Positions 20,485 through 29,856 of a DNA stretch of 64,000 bases are shown here, piece by piece. This stretch comes from Metridium senile. Its lineage: Eukaryota > Cnidaria > Anthozoa > Actiniaria > Metridiidae. Under the pieces are notes generated by a model. That model was not told where the DNA came from and ran no database searches. It was given only the letters and a program-made list of their open reading frames with translations. The stretch covers positions 9,147,738 to 9,211,737 of the forward strand of contig OX459102.1 in the NCBI GenBank assembly GCA_949775045.1, written 5' to 3'. How positions within the stretch are numbered: the stretch's first letter is position 1; each line of letters opens with the position of its first letter. The translations under genes and the position numbers were made by a program.

Positions 20485-23400
20485 ATAAAATCATATCCAT
20501 GATATATTAATGTAAATTCAGTCATTAACAGATTTAAAATGGTGAGTCTTTATAGCAGATTTAAAGCTATTTAAAGAGTTTATATTTCTAATGTTTTCTG
20601 GAAGTGCATTCCACAGCTTAGCTGCACACACGGAAAACGCTCTGTCGCCAAACGTTTTGGTACGAGATGCTGGGACAGTTAATAAATTCATATTTGTGGA
20701 TCTTAATTTTCGACCAGGCTTGTATTGAGATAGTAAATCGTTAATGTACGCTGGCGCTAGTCCATGAAGCGCCTTAAAGGTTAGTAGAAGTATCTTAAAG
20801 ACAATTCTCTCTTTAACTGGGAGCCAATGCAGTTTTTTAAGTACCGGCTTGATGTGTTCAGATCTTTTTGTCCTGGTTACTAAACGTGCCGCGGTGTTTT
20901 GAATTCGTTGTAATTTATCAAGTATGTAATCTGGTAAACCATAAAGTACAGCATTGCATGAGTCGAGCTTAGAGCTAATGAAAGCATGTACAAGTCTTTC
21001 ACATTCATCAACTGAGAGATGTTTCCTTAATAATCTTGCCGATGTTCTTGATGGTATAAGAGGCATTCTTGCAGATGTTGTTTACATGACGGTTAAATGT
21101 TAAGTGATTGTCAATAATCATTCCTAGGTCTCTTACACAAGTAGTAGGTATATAATATACCTATAGTAATATACCTGAGTGTGGACTGCGTTACTGTTTC
21201 TAAGAAAAACATTAGAGTAAAAATGTACGATAACTAGCGGTTAAACTAGTGTGGACTGCGTCAGTGTTTGTAAAAAAAAACAATTGGAGTAAAAATGTAC
21301 GATAACTAGCGATTAAACTAGTGTGGACTGCGTCAGTGTTTCTTGGGAAACAATTGGAGTAAAAATGTACGATAACTAGCGGTTAAACTAGTGTGGACTG
21401 CGTCAGTGTTTCTTGGGAAACAATTGGAGTAAAAATGTACGATAACTAGCGGTTAAACTAGTGTGGACTGCGTCAGTGTTTCTTGGGAAACAATTGGAGT
21501 AAAAATGTACGATAACTAGCGGTAAAACTAGTGTGGACTGCGTCAGTGTTTCTAAGCAAACAATTGGAGTAAAATTGTACGATAACTAGTGGTTAAACTA
21601 GCTTAAGTGAATTATTACTTAAGTGACTTACCTCGTTATTTTTTAGCGGAGGTAACGCGTGACCATCCCTTGCGTGACTCTCTTTCTGTTTTCTAATGAC
21701 AGGTTTACCACAGTTTGCGCAAATGTTTGGATACGTGACAACAAATTTCTTTTCATTGTTACCATCTGATACTTCTTGCGTGACGGCCAGGTTTATTCCA
21801 CATGTCACGCAAGTGAACTCTGATGTGACGTCATTTTCAGTTTGACCAATCGATGGTAATATCTCTGCAGTCTGCAGAAAAAGAAACTTAAATGAATACC
21901 TGAAAATATTTGGGGAAATTATGCTTTAGTTTTCTTATGACTTCAATCATCATTAGTTCTTCATAATGAGCTATGCGCATGTGCAATGCTATAACTTACT
22001 CGCCAAGAAAGTCGTCTGTATCCTCCGCCCACACGTATGACCGGGTTTAAGTTAAAAAGATCCTGAAATTAAAAAAATGGAAAACTGTATATGAGAGGAT
22101 GTTCATCTCGCTCAACTTCATGTTAATTAGGCAATAATTTCGCATAAAATCAACTTATTCAAACTGCGATGTTTAAGATTTGCTCTAAGTCGATCTTCGT
22201 CAAAATAATCACATACAGCCCGCAGAATCCCTTAATTATAAATATATATCCCGAGTTGCATGGCAATTTTTGGCAATAACTCCAGGTAAAATCAGGTAAA
22301 TTCAATTGTACGTGTACACTTCGTAAAAAGCATTGTTCTGGCAAAACTTATTTTATGTTTAGTCGCTTTTCAGAAAAAAAAACCCCGCATACAACCCATA
22401 GTATCCTTCATAAATATTCATACAGCATATCATGAGTTGTCAATAATTGGTAATAATTTCACGTAACTTCAGAGTATTTTCCTACCCTGTTGTCACGCTG
22501 TGTTCGTAACAGTCGAGGACATAATTCTCTTATATCTTGTATCACTTCCTGAAACACAACAATCAAGAGAACTTTAATAACAATACGATGGTAAAACAGT
22601 AGCCATTTCACACTAAAAGACGGACAAACCGTCAGGGGCTAATTGTACGAAGCCTGGATAAAGTTATCTACTGGATATTAGTTATCCTGTGTATAGAATT
22701 TGTATCGGTTTTATCCGTTGGATAGTAGGGATTTATTCGGTGGATAGCGCTATTCAGGCTTCGTACAACTGGCTGCTGGTGTGAAAACTGGACGAAAGCA
22801 ATTTGAGACGAAAATGTCGTCTGATTTTGTTGAGCTCACATAATATCTGTTTTCTACGATGGCCCACAAGGGACACGCTGCAAACAAGAAAAAAGGTGCA
22901 AACAAAAAAGAAACGCTACAAACAAAAAACTAAACGCTACAAACAAATAAAGGAAACGCTGCAAACAAAAAAGAAACGCTGCAAACAAAAAACTTAACGC
23001 TACAAACAAATAAAGGAAACGCTGCAAACAAAAAAGAAACGCTGCAAACAAAAAACTAAACGCTTCAAACAAAAAAAGAAACGCTGAAAACAATTAAATA
23101 ATGAACAAAAACAAAAAAAGAACGAACGCTGCAAACAAAAAACGAAACGCTGCAAACAAAAGTCAAAAGCCTGCGCGCGCATATTCAATTTTGGACGAGA
23201 GGGAATATAGGTTCTAAAGATGGCGATTTTCCCGCCAGAATCCTCAAACGGGAAGGTACGGTACGTGTAGTAGCTTGTTTATCTGCAGAAAAATCATGCC
23301 GTTTTGTGCGCATTGTGGCACAGAAATACTATCGAATACAGGGAGATTTTGCGATAAATGTATCAACGTGTTTACTGTTTTAACCCTCGTTCTTGCATGT

Positions 23401-26400
23401 TGGTGTTTAATACTGTTTTTCAGGATATTGATATCCCTCCCTTTCTTTCAAAATCTAGTTAATGTGTTTCAAGGTTAAGATTTCTAAATTATTAGAATTA
23501 TTTTGAATAATCTATTCATGTTGCGTTTAGTTCACTTATGGAAGAAGTAAAATAACATTGCCATTCAAAGGAAGATTATTCATTAAAAAACACTTTATCA
23601 AACAAGCTTGTGTGGTTTTGTTTGCAGATATATTATAACATTTTTGGCCTAATCTGCAATTCACCGTACGTCTGCACCTCCTGTCTGCCATTATGTTTTG
23701 CATTGTTTCCATGCCTGTTTTAAACTGAGTTGTTGCTAAGTAACTCATTCTGTCATGCAATCATAAGTAGTTTTTTTACTTTCATAAATTCACAATTTTA
23801 TTGCACGAGGTAAATAATATAAGAGGCACTGATTGTAAATGATTTCTTTTTAATGAACTTTTCAACTATAACAACAGATTTCAAGAATGATCAAGCTCTC
23901 GTCTGTTTTTTTGTTTAATTCCCACCTCGGTCATACACTAAAGATTATGGTTAGGGGGGCTATGAGGATTTTAAATTTGAAGAGCAAAATGTTATATAAC
24001 TTAACTAATAAATAAATTATGAAAGATCCCTTATAGTAGGAGTAATTGTCACTCACAGGTTTATTGCAAGCACTCTATTATCATACAAGTGATTTTCTTT
24101 ATTTTTCATTAAAAGTTATTTATTTAACTTAATAACCCTTTGGAAAAACTGCAGAGCTTCCTCTATTGTTGATGAGCAGTTTAAACCCTCAGAGTCCAAA
24201 ATGTACTCAAAATATTCTCTATAAACATTTGAATCCTGATCTTCAATTAGTTCACAGTGCTGATCCATTTCTGAAGCCTGTTGTTCTGATACAGAAACTA
24301 AACACTCTTCCATGCTGTAATACTCTGGTAAGAAGTACATGACATCTGGAACACCTGCAACTGTGCTGTGTACTGACTTAGTTATTCTATGGCTGTTCCA
24401 GTGGTCTCTGACTTTGTCCAAGTCCTTTTGCAAAATCCTTTCAAAACAAAACCATAAACACTCCATATGCAAAGTGTTCCCCAAGTGCAGTGTTCCATAT
24501 TCTACCATATCCTTAAAAAAATGTATCCACCAACTAGACCTGCTATGCCTATAGAAGGACCACCATCCCTCTATGCGTTGATTGGCTGGTGATGAACAAT
24601 ACCTGTGTGACCTCTCTCCAGCTTGATCGTCTTGTCCACTGCAGCGGAAATTGCACTGCATTGCTGCTGAGATGCCATTTTCTGTTCCACAATCTGAAAC
24701 AAGTAACAAGGGGCAGCCACCCACCTCTTTAACATACTCTAAGAATAGTTTCCCTGGTACTCTTGGATAATTGTTGGACCTAACCACATTGAGCCATAGT
24801 ATACGTCTGCTAAATCCATCAATGGCTCCATGAATGGGGAAACCATAAGGCTTGAGTTTATCATATCCTATAAGAAAAACAGTAGTACAGTACAATGATT
24901 ATGATTATGATTATGATTAACTTTTATATTCCTTCGAAAATGTAATTGCTAACTAATATTTCAATATTAATGTTTATAAAGATCGAAAGACCTCAACCTG
25001 AAACAAAATGCACAATAATAATTCAGCTGGATCCCATTTTAAAAATACATAACCTTACAAGCATAACTTTATTATTAAGCTTAGTACTCTGAAAAAAATT
25101 ATTTAAATGCATTACCGTCCATGTGCCAGGATGCATTAGCACCACGAGAAGAAAATGTACGTCTTTTAAGTAGTCGTTTTTTCCTAGATTCCACACCTTC
25201 AGGGTCGATTTCTTTCATTATTTTAGCAACTTTATTGTGTGGTACATGGATGCCATGTCTTAGTCGAAGAGCGTGCCAAATGCTTCGATAACCAGCTAAC
25301 TTTCCCGGGCCATTCATTTCTTCCTGAATCACAGTTTTAAGTCTCCTTTCATCCAGTTGTTGAGTATTACCTTTACGTCTAAAACCAAGACTTTGAAGTC
25401 GTCTTTTGAGTGTTCGGACACACATTTTAAAGCCCATTTGCTTATCTAGCATCCTAACAATGACTTCATAGGGATATCCTCTGTCGAAATAGTTTAGTAT
25501 TGCCTCATTGACATCTCTTTCGTTGATACATTTATCGCAAAATCTCCCTGTATTCGATAGTATTTCTGTGCCACAATGCGCACAAAACGGCATGATTTTT
25601 CTGCAGATAAATAAGCTACTACACGTACCGTACCTTCCCGTTTGAGGATTCTGGCGGGAAAATCGCCATCTTTAGAACCTATTCCCTCTCGTCCAAAATT
25701 GAATATGCGCGCGCAGGCTTTTGACTTTCTTGTTTGCAGCGTTTCGTTTTTTGTTTGCAGCGTTCGTTCTTTTCTTGTTTGCAGCGTTTCGTTTTTTGTT
25801 TGCAGCGTTCGTTCTTTTCTTGTTTGCAGCGTTTCGTTTTTTGTTTGCAGCGTTCGTTCTTTTTTTGTTTTTGTTCATTATTTTATTGTTTTCAGCGTTT
25901 CTTTTTTGTTTTCAGCGTTTCCAATATTTGTTTGTAGCGTTTAGTTTTTTGTTTGTAGCGTTTCTTTTTTGTTTGCACCTTTTTTCTTGTTTGCAGCGTG
26001 TCCCTTGTGGGCCATCGTAGTTTTCTCTATAGAAGACGGACACTGAATTCGTCTTATGAGGGACAAGTCGTCTGGTGTGAAAGCAGGACGCACGCAATGT
26101 GAGACGACAAAGTCGTCTGTTTTTTTAAATGCACATTAGACGAAAAATTTAGGACGATCTGTCCGTCGAGACGACCAACAATCGGTATCTTGAGAATGTA
26201 CTGACTTTGTTATTTCCATCTGCAAATTGTTAGACTTCGCGTCTTCTCGGATAAGGACGTACGCGTTATATCGGAGGTCCCGTCTCTCCACACGACACAC
26301 ACTAACCTGCATTAGAGGAGCGTAAAAGAACCGCTGGGGACGTACGTAACAAACCCTAGGCCTGGCTGTGACCACCTTCAGTGACAGGCGCATATACTAA

Positions 26401-29400
26401 TACATACTAACTATTAATTTCCTGACGATTGTTAACCGCCAGCGGTCCGTACGATAATTGTAAAGCGCATTGAGACCAGGCCAAAAATAAGAGATTTTGT
26501 ATGGAGAAAATGTTACATTCAAAAAATCATATCTCAGCCGTTTCACACTCAAATGAACCCAAATTTTCGGGCAGCCTATTTTTATGTTGTAAATTATTTG
26601 AATAGGAAAAGATAAAAAAAAATTGTGACTTTACACTTCGGTACTCTATTAAAATAACATTTTCTTTCTCTTAGTGTGCAAAGGTCCTATAAGTCAGTGC
26701 ACGTAAAGTAGATATTAACACTACAACAACTGACACGTGATTCTTTGTTTTGCACAATATGTTATAATAACATTGCCTGTATGTTGTGGTTACCTCATAA
26801 CTTATTCTTCTATGCCTTGCTTTAGATTTAAACCTTAAGCAATACGGTGCGGGAAAGACGAAGTTTGTGTACTTGCTGAAATCAGCTCCACGATTTGTCT
26901 GAAATAAACAACGAATAAAGTTATAAAGAATATTCATCGTCCATTGAAACTGCGAACAGTCCCTTCTCTTCCCTCCAGATTACGAAAAATGAGAGGAAAA
27001 TAAGCATTTTATAAAACACGGACGAGCGCGGATTGGGGGCGAAAAGGGGGAGGAGCGTTGGGAGAGGAAACGTTTTTTCCTCCCCTCCTCCCCTCCTCCC
27101 CTCTCCAACTCGACCCTAATCCCCGCTCACTTGAGGATCGTTTTATCAAAGTTATAGAAGGGAGGGAAAAGTAGTCTGTCTCGCAGTCTATCGTCGATTG
27201 AGATAAATAGTACGTTGTTCATTTGTCTTACGAATGTCGAAGGTTTGGAACTGCGACGTTTCGCAAGCACTCCGCCAAGTCAAAAACTGATCAGAACGCG
27301 GAGTGATCCTCAAAGGATTATGATATAATTACAGTCTGCTCATCGCCTGATGAAGACTAGCAGTAGCAGTCGAAACGTCGCGGTCCAAAACCTTCGACAT
27401 TCGTGAGACTAATGAATAAATAACATAATATTCAAACAATAATCCCCTTTACAATTCCCTGCGCAATCTTGAAGGTAGCCGGGCCTTTGCATCGAAGTGA
27501 GACGATCGTTGAGCTTGCAACGATAGAGATATGTGAATAATTGTCTCGCAAGATGTTAAAAGGTCTCTATCATCGTCTCGCTTCAATGAAAAAAACCCGG
27601 CTACCTTTCAAGATGGCGCAGGGAACTGTGAAGGAGACGATAAATGCTACAAAGCAAGCTGATAAAAATTTCACAGCATGAAAAAGACCACAAATAAAAA
27701 AACCATCTTGGGTACCGTGTGTTCTGGGAGGGGTATGATTATGACTAGTGTCCAGCTTACCAGTACGATGGGATCTAGCCGAGGAAGTCTGTTGATCCGG
27801 AAACGATTTTTCACCAGCCAATCTTCGACTTTAGCTTCTTGTAGCCTTAGCGGGCCATCCGGGAACTCGGTGTTTGCTCTGTGCATCTGCCATTCGACTA
27901 AAGGACCAATCAGAGGGCCGAGAGCCTTTCGTTCTATGTCCATGATATTCCTTGAATGGTTGACTGCAAAACAAATGTACAATAACTAGCGGTTAAACTA
28001 GTGTGGACTGCGTCGGTGTTTCTAAGGAACAATTGGAGTAAAAATGCATGTACGACTGACTATAGCGGTTAAACAAGAGAAGACTGCATCAGTGTTTCTA
28101 TAAGAATTCAACAATTTTACCCAAAGAAAACAAGATTTACATGGTAGTTCAAGAGTGTTTTAAAGTTTAAATCTTGAATTCTTTTCGTCGTTAATTTAGT
28201 TGAAAAGCTCATTTTGTTTGTATATTTCTATTCCGACACTAAGTGTTTTCTTTTGAGAAGGTGATAATTTCTTTTGGTTGAGCGGATTTCACCCATTAAC
28301 AGTCTAATAGTGTATTATGGCGATGGAGTAACAATTGAAGCTGAAATAATGACTGGTGATTTTACACCAAGGCTTCGTGCAAATACGTATAACGAGCAAT
28401 AATAAACAAGTGCTTAAACTGGACAATTATAATACTGTTTTGAAGCTGTTTTTGTTACTATATCTTGTGTTGAATTTGAAGTTGTTATTTCTAGTTCTAA
28501 TTAAATAAACCCTGAGTCCGCAGTCAACAATGTTTTCTTAGAAACATCAACGCAGTCCACACTAGTTTAATCGGTAGTTATCGTACATTTTTACTCCGCC
28601 ACGTTTTTCGTTACAAAACACTAGCGCAGTCCCCATGCACTAGTTAAATTAGTTATCATAATTTTTTAGTCCAATTTGTTTCCTCTTGAATATCGACAAT
28701 TAAAGTCATTTATATTGAATTTAAAGTCAAGAAAAAAAATGTGCATTGCACTATTTTATAATTAGAGAACTCAAATAGCTATGTTTATTGACATATGGCA
28801 GGTAGATGTTGTTGCTACGCGACCGGTAAAACGTTAAGAACTAGTGAACTTGACCATATAAACCTGGAAATAAACTCTTTATTTTAAAATGATTTCGATC
28901 TTAGGATTTGAGTCATTAAAGGATCAGAAATGCAAAATCTGTTTAACTTGGAATATCGTTTCCGCTTTTATTGTGTCGAGCGAGCAAATGAGTATACAAA
29001 ACAAAGGCAATTACTTCGCCGTGTAGGCGATTGAAAAATATCAAAGCAACGAACGAATATAAAACAAGAGAAATGCATACTGTGCCAAATAACGAGTAAA
29101 TTTACAAATCAAAATTCGCTCGGCTTGAAACTTTTCTATTTTTTAAAAACCGATTTCAGATTTGATGCATTATTGAAAAGTTTCTGTTTCTGTTTCTTAT
29201 AAACAGGCTCGATCGAAGCTAAAAAGCTAAACTCAAAATTTTGTCGGCACGAAAGCTGTTTCATTACGTACATTTATAAATTTCTGTTGAGAGAATATAT
29301 TGTAACATTTTGAATTAAAAATAAAGAAAATGTTTAAATCATTAAGAAATGTAGCAAATTTCTTATCAAAAAGGCGATATTTTACTTAATTTTAAGTCGT

Positions 29401-29856
29401 AAACAAATAGTATGAATAGCGAATTCTAAAATAATAATTTTATGTTGTATTTAGAAACAGATGCGCTTATTTTGAGACGTGGATAAGCAAGCGAAAATCA
29501 GTTTTGTAATCGTAGCATTAACCGGAATCTCACTTAGGGAATAGCCAAAGGACTTTTAGACTTACAAAAGGGATTTGAAATTGTACAATATAGAGGCTAG
29601 GAAAACATTGCAAGGTATATCTTAAAAAATAAAGATACAAAAAGAAGAAAATATATTAAAATTGATAGTTTTAAAAAATGAAATAAATATCGACATGTTT
29701 TAACTTACTTGGAGGACAGACTTTTCGAAGCTCATTTCGACGTTTTTCAAGCCTTTCTTTCACAATTTCCCTCCGAGATTTGCTAGCTTCTGAATTCCCT
29801 CGGATGGAGATTTGTTTTTCAGGTATTCGTGGTAATATTAATCCAGTTTTTTCCAT
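14422..29856 (-). CDS. uncharacterised cysteine-cluster protein, 11 exons
   Basis: The complete coding sequence is join(14422-14828, 15670-15840, 17199-17871, 18446-19118, 19627-19748, 21632-21871, 22000-22062, 22486-22548, 26794-26898, 27761-27963, 29709-29856), read right to left, for 955 residues. All introns are GT-AG and all phases agree. The protein begins MEKTGLILPRIPEKQ. Residues about 50-195 are the best-ordered part, with motifs such as IGPLVEWQMHRANTEFPDG and FVFPAPYCLRFKSKARH. A zinc-knuckle-like pair CVTC (215-218) and CANC (245-248) follows. Residues 315-763 are low-complexity Ser/Lys/Arg/acidic, with NLS-like RVKKRSSKKAKR and RIRRKRTSRKKRR. The C terminus (864-907) holds 11 cysteines, mostly in CxxC pairs, and ends YELRPQSLQGLFA. 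I do not recognise the family. A metal-binding, possibly nuclear protein is inferred from composition only. Confidence 0.85.
14955..15140. mobile_element. miniature element, CTGCGCCATCTTGAA family, copy 1
   Basis: About 185 bp with imperfect inverted ends: ACAGTTCCCTGC.CCATCTT and AAGATGGCGCAGGG. Internal text AGCCGGGCCTTTGCATCGAAG is mirrored near the right end. Other copies in the window are at 19,325, 27,455, 36,490 and 56,045. Non-coding. Confidence 0.8.
15425..15615. mobile_element. miniature element, CACCGCTGTACTATTTGACAAAA family
   Basis: Left end TAGCACCGCTGTACTATTTGAC and right end complementary GTTAAATAGTACAGCGGTGATA. The centre is AT-rich and non-coding. A larger, interrupted relative is at 35,572-35,950. 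Confidence 0.8.
15670..15840 (-). CDS. exon 10 of cysteine-cluster gene
   Basis: Encodes residues 764-821, with an acidic start (NDEGEEHEGSH) and a basic end (RHRYTSRKYPRKVYKPG). The donor is the less usual G|GTTTGG, but both phases fit and the frame is open. Confidence 0.82.
16010..17165. repeat. (CAA)n tracts with an inserted inverted-repeat element
   Basis: Imperfect CAA/ACA repeats fill 16,010-16,440 and 16,735-17,165. Between them, about 16,441-16,736, lies a segment bounded by CTACAATTGGCGAATAAA and its near complement TTTATTCGCCGATTGTAG. It contains C-rich and G-rich runs (near 16,545 and 16,632). The long open frames here are repeat artefacts. All lies in an intron of the cysteine-cluster gene. 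Confidence 0.85.
17199..17871 (-). CDS. exon 9 of cysteine-cluster gene, Lys/Ser-rich
   Basis: Encodes 224 residues. An N-terminal Gln/Arg/Lys-rich stretch with QRKQSNEQ-type and QRKQSDGQ-type repeats is followed by a helical KLQAQLQQF segment, then a very Lys-rich block (KKSSGKTKTSEKSEK). It ends in an acidic and aromatic part with DSDSWDSD and SFDISDLPSYRR. The donor lies immediately beside a long (CAA)n tract in the intron. Confidence 0.87.
18079..18349. mobile_element. MITE with TACAGTAAAACCCCG ends
   Basis: About 270 bp starting TACAGTAAAACCCCGCGTATA and ending with its complement TATACGCGGTGTTTTACTGTA. TA at both ends is consistent with a Tc1/mariner-pogo type target duplication. Non-coding. 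Confidence 0.82.
18446..19118 (-). CDS. exon 8 of cysteine-cluster gene, Ser/Arg-rich
   Basis: Encodes residues 316-539, opening VFITEPDGSTIRLISKSSRD. It contains two strongly basic clusters separated by serine- and acid-rich sequence. The translation is open throughout and both splice sites are canonical, which argues that the low-complexity content is coding. Confidence 0.87.
19325..19500. mobile_element. miniature element, CTGCGCCATCTTGAA family, copy 2
   Basis: CCCCTGCGCCAT...CGAAGGTAGCCGGGCC on the left and GGCCCGGTTACCTTTCAAAATAGCGCAGGG on the right (shown broken here by the internal arm ATGATAGAGACACG). Diverged copy with a short insertion near the left end. Confidence 0.75.
20450..21175 (-). 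pseudogene. CR1/L2-like non-LTR retrotransposon, truncated 3' RT tail
   Basis: The main open part (20,518-21,066) translates to typical C-terminal reverse-transcriptase text: LRKHLSVDECERLVHAF, SSKLDSCNAVLYGLP, LQRIQNTAARLV, HWLPVKERIVFKILLLTFKALHG and AKLWNALPENIR. Upstream residues (CVRDLGMIIDNHLTFNRHVN) continue in another frame, so there is a frameshift near 21,030. The 5' end is truncated at about 21,170. A (TA)n run at 20,450-20,480 lies at the 3' end. This is a dead insertion in an intron. CR1 versus L2 clade is not resolved. Confidence 0.88.
21177..21600. repeat. minisatellite, about 65-bp unit, 6-7 copies
   Basis: The unit reads GTGTGGACTGCGTCAGTGTT, then TCT..GGAAACAATTGGAGT and AAAAATGTACGATAACTAGC followed by GGTTAAACTA. 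Single units of the same sequence form both ends of the element at 27,974-28,594, and a partial unit occurs near 19,845. The tandem array therefore appears to have grown from a transposon end. Confidence 0.88.
21632..21871 (-). CDS. exon 6 of cysteine-cluster gene, CxxC pair
   Basis: Encodes 80 residues with FTCVTCG and ICANCGKP separated by 26 residues, resembling half-sites of a zinc ribbon. The donor GTAAGT lies about 30 bp from the end of a minisatellite. Confidence 0.87.
22000..22062 (-). CDS. exon 5 of cysteine-cluster gene
   Basis: A 63-bp exon encoding DLFNLNPVIRVGGGYRRLSW plus R, phase 0 both sides, with canonical TTTCAG acceptor and GTAAGT donor. Confidence 0.83.
22486..22548 (-). 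CDS. exon 4 of cysteine-cluster gene
   Basis: A 63-bp exon encoding EVIQDIRELCPRLLRTQRDN plus R, phase 0 both sides, acceptor TGTTTCAG and donor GTAGGA. Confidence 0.82.
22640..22770. mobile_element. miniature element, GAAGCCTGGATAAAG family
   Basis: TTGTACGAAGCCTGGATAAAG at the left is mirrored by ATTCAGGCTTCGTACAA at the right, with internal TTATCCGTTGGATAG. A relative at 30,640-30,770 shows the same core and then a second partial start. Confidence 0.78.
22855..23368 (+). repeat. left terminal inverted repeat of the IS3EU-like element
   Basis: This mirror image of the right end contains the same subrepeats and also the transposase start region: the + strand here reads MPFCAHCGTEILSNTGRFCD before homology stops at 23,368. 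The zinc-ribbon start is thus present at both ends, but the left copy leads into non-coding sequence and stops by 23,478. Confidence 0.9.
24116..25593 (-). CDS. IS3EU-like DDE transposase (integrase fold), two exons
   Basis: The coding sequence is join(24116-24867, 25116-25593), minus strand, 409 residues. The intron (24,868-25,115) is GT-AG and splits the Gly codon of WHMDG. Residues 4-22 form a C4 zinc ribbon (FCAHCG and FCDKC). Residues about 25-75 look like a helix-turn-helix. The catalytic core has D159 (WHMDG), D218 (LLVSDCGTEN) and E259 (NQRIEGWW), the expected DDE order with about 40 residues between D2 and E. The C-terminal extension is acidic. The protein should cut and paste the element by binding its terminal repeats. 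No stop or frameshift is visible, so it may be active. Confidence 0.88.
25521..26019 (-). repeat. right terminal inverted repeat of the IS3EU-like element
   Basis: Complement of the left end, holding the presumed promoter and first ~24 codons of the functional transposase gene. The central subrepeat block differs in copy number from the left end, as expected for slippage. Confidence 0.9.
26040..26420. other. intronic DNA with partial miniature element
   Basis: GGTGTGAAAGCAGGACGCACGC and AGACGACAAAGTCGTCTG at 26,070-26,120 resemble GTGTGAAAACTGGACGAAAGC and AGACGAAAATGTCGTCTG at 22,780-22,825, on the other side of the IS3EU element. The transposon therefore seems to have landed in or beside another element. 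No gene seen. Confidence 0.55.
26794..26898 (-). CDS. exon 3 of cysteine-cluster gene
   Basis: Encodes 35 residues including FVFPAPYCLRFKSKARHRR, phase 0 at both ends. The following intron (22,549-26,793) contains the IS3EU-like transposon. Confidence 0.87.
27215..27420. repeat. inverted-repeat element with GTCGAAACGTCGC motif
   Basis: TTACGAATGTCGAAGGTTTGGAACTGCGACG on the left (quoted here as two parts, TTACGAATGTCGAAGG and TTTGGAACTGCGACG) is mirrored by CGTCGCGGTCCAAAACC and TTCGACATTCGTGA on the right. Non-coding. Confidence 0.7.
27455..27640. mobile_element. miniature element, CTGCGCCATCTTGAA family, copy 3
   Basis: Well preserved: left end CCCTGCGCAATCTTGAAGG, right end CTTTCAAGATGGCGCAGGG, with GCCGGGCCTTTGCATCGAAG inside. 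Located in intron 2 of the cysteine-cluster gene. Confidence 0.83.
27761..27963 (-). CDS. exon 2 of cysteine-cluster gene
   Basis: Encodes 68 residues with DIERKALGPLIGPLVEWQM and RINRLPRLDPIVL. The acceptor TTTTGCAG lies within about 10 bp of a miniature element (27,974-28,594). Confidence 0.87.
27974..28594. mobile_element. non-autonomous element, ends GTACAATAACTAGCGG
   Basis: The left end ATGTACAATAACTAGCGG and GTGTGGACTGCGTCGGTGTT are mirrored by AACATCAACGCAGTCCACAC and CGGTAGTTATCGTACAT at the right, a terminal repeat of about 80 bp. The AT-rich centre has no coding potential. The terminal repeat is the same sequence as the minisatellite unit at 21,177-21,600. Confidence 0.8.
28600..29708. 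other. intron 1 remainder, no gene seen
   Basis: AT-rich intronic sequence of the cysteine-cluster gene. No convincing exon, RNA gene or structured repeat was seen. Confidence 0.6.
29709..29856 (-). CDS. first coding exon of cysteine-cluster gene
   Basis: ATG at 29,856 opens MEKTGLILPRIPEKQ. A basic helical stretch (RREIVKERLEKRRNELRK) follows, then donor A|GTAAGT. The phase-1 end completes an Ile codon with exon 2. No better upstream start was seen. Confidence 0.85.

Larger units (their letters stand above)
22855..26019 (-). mobile_element. IS3EU-like DNA transposon with ~500-bp terminal inverted repeats
   Basis: The element starts TACGATGGCCCACAAGG and ends with the exact complement. It is flanked by a perfect 6-bp duplication GTTTTC (22,849-22,854 and 26,020-26,025). 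TAY/RTA termini and a 6-bp duplication are what I recall for the eukaryotic IS3EU superfamily. The terminal repeats (22,855-23,368 and 25,521-26,019) hold ACGCTGCAAACAAAAAA-type subrepeats and reach into the transposase gene. The single spliced transposase gene is on the minus strand. Open frame, splice sites and intact target duplication suggest a recent insertion, in intron 3 of the cysteine-cluster gene. Confidence 0.9.

Noticed and set aside
23275..23478. Separate small + strand zinc-ribbon gene
   Set aside because: It is the left terminal-repeat copy of the transposase start and loses homology at 23,368; treated as part of the transposon.
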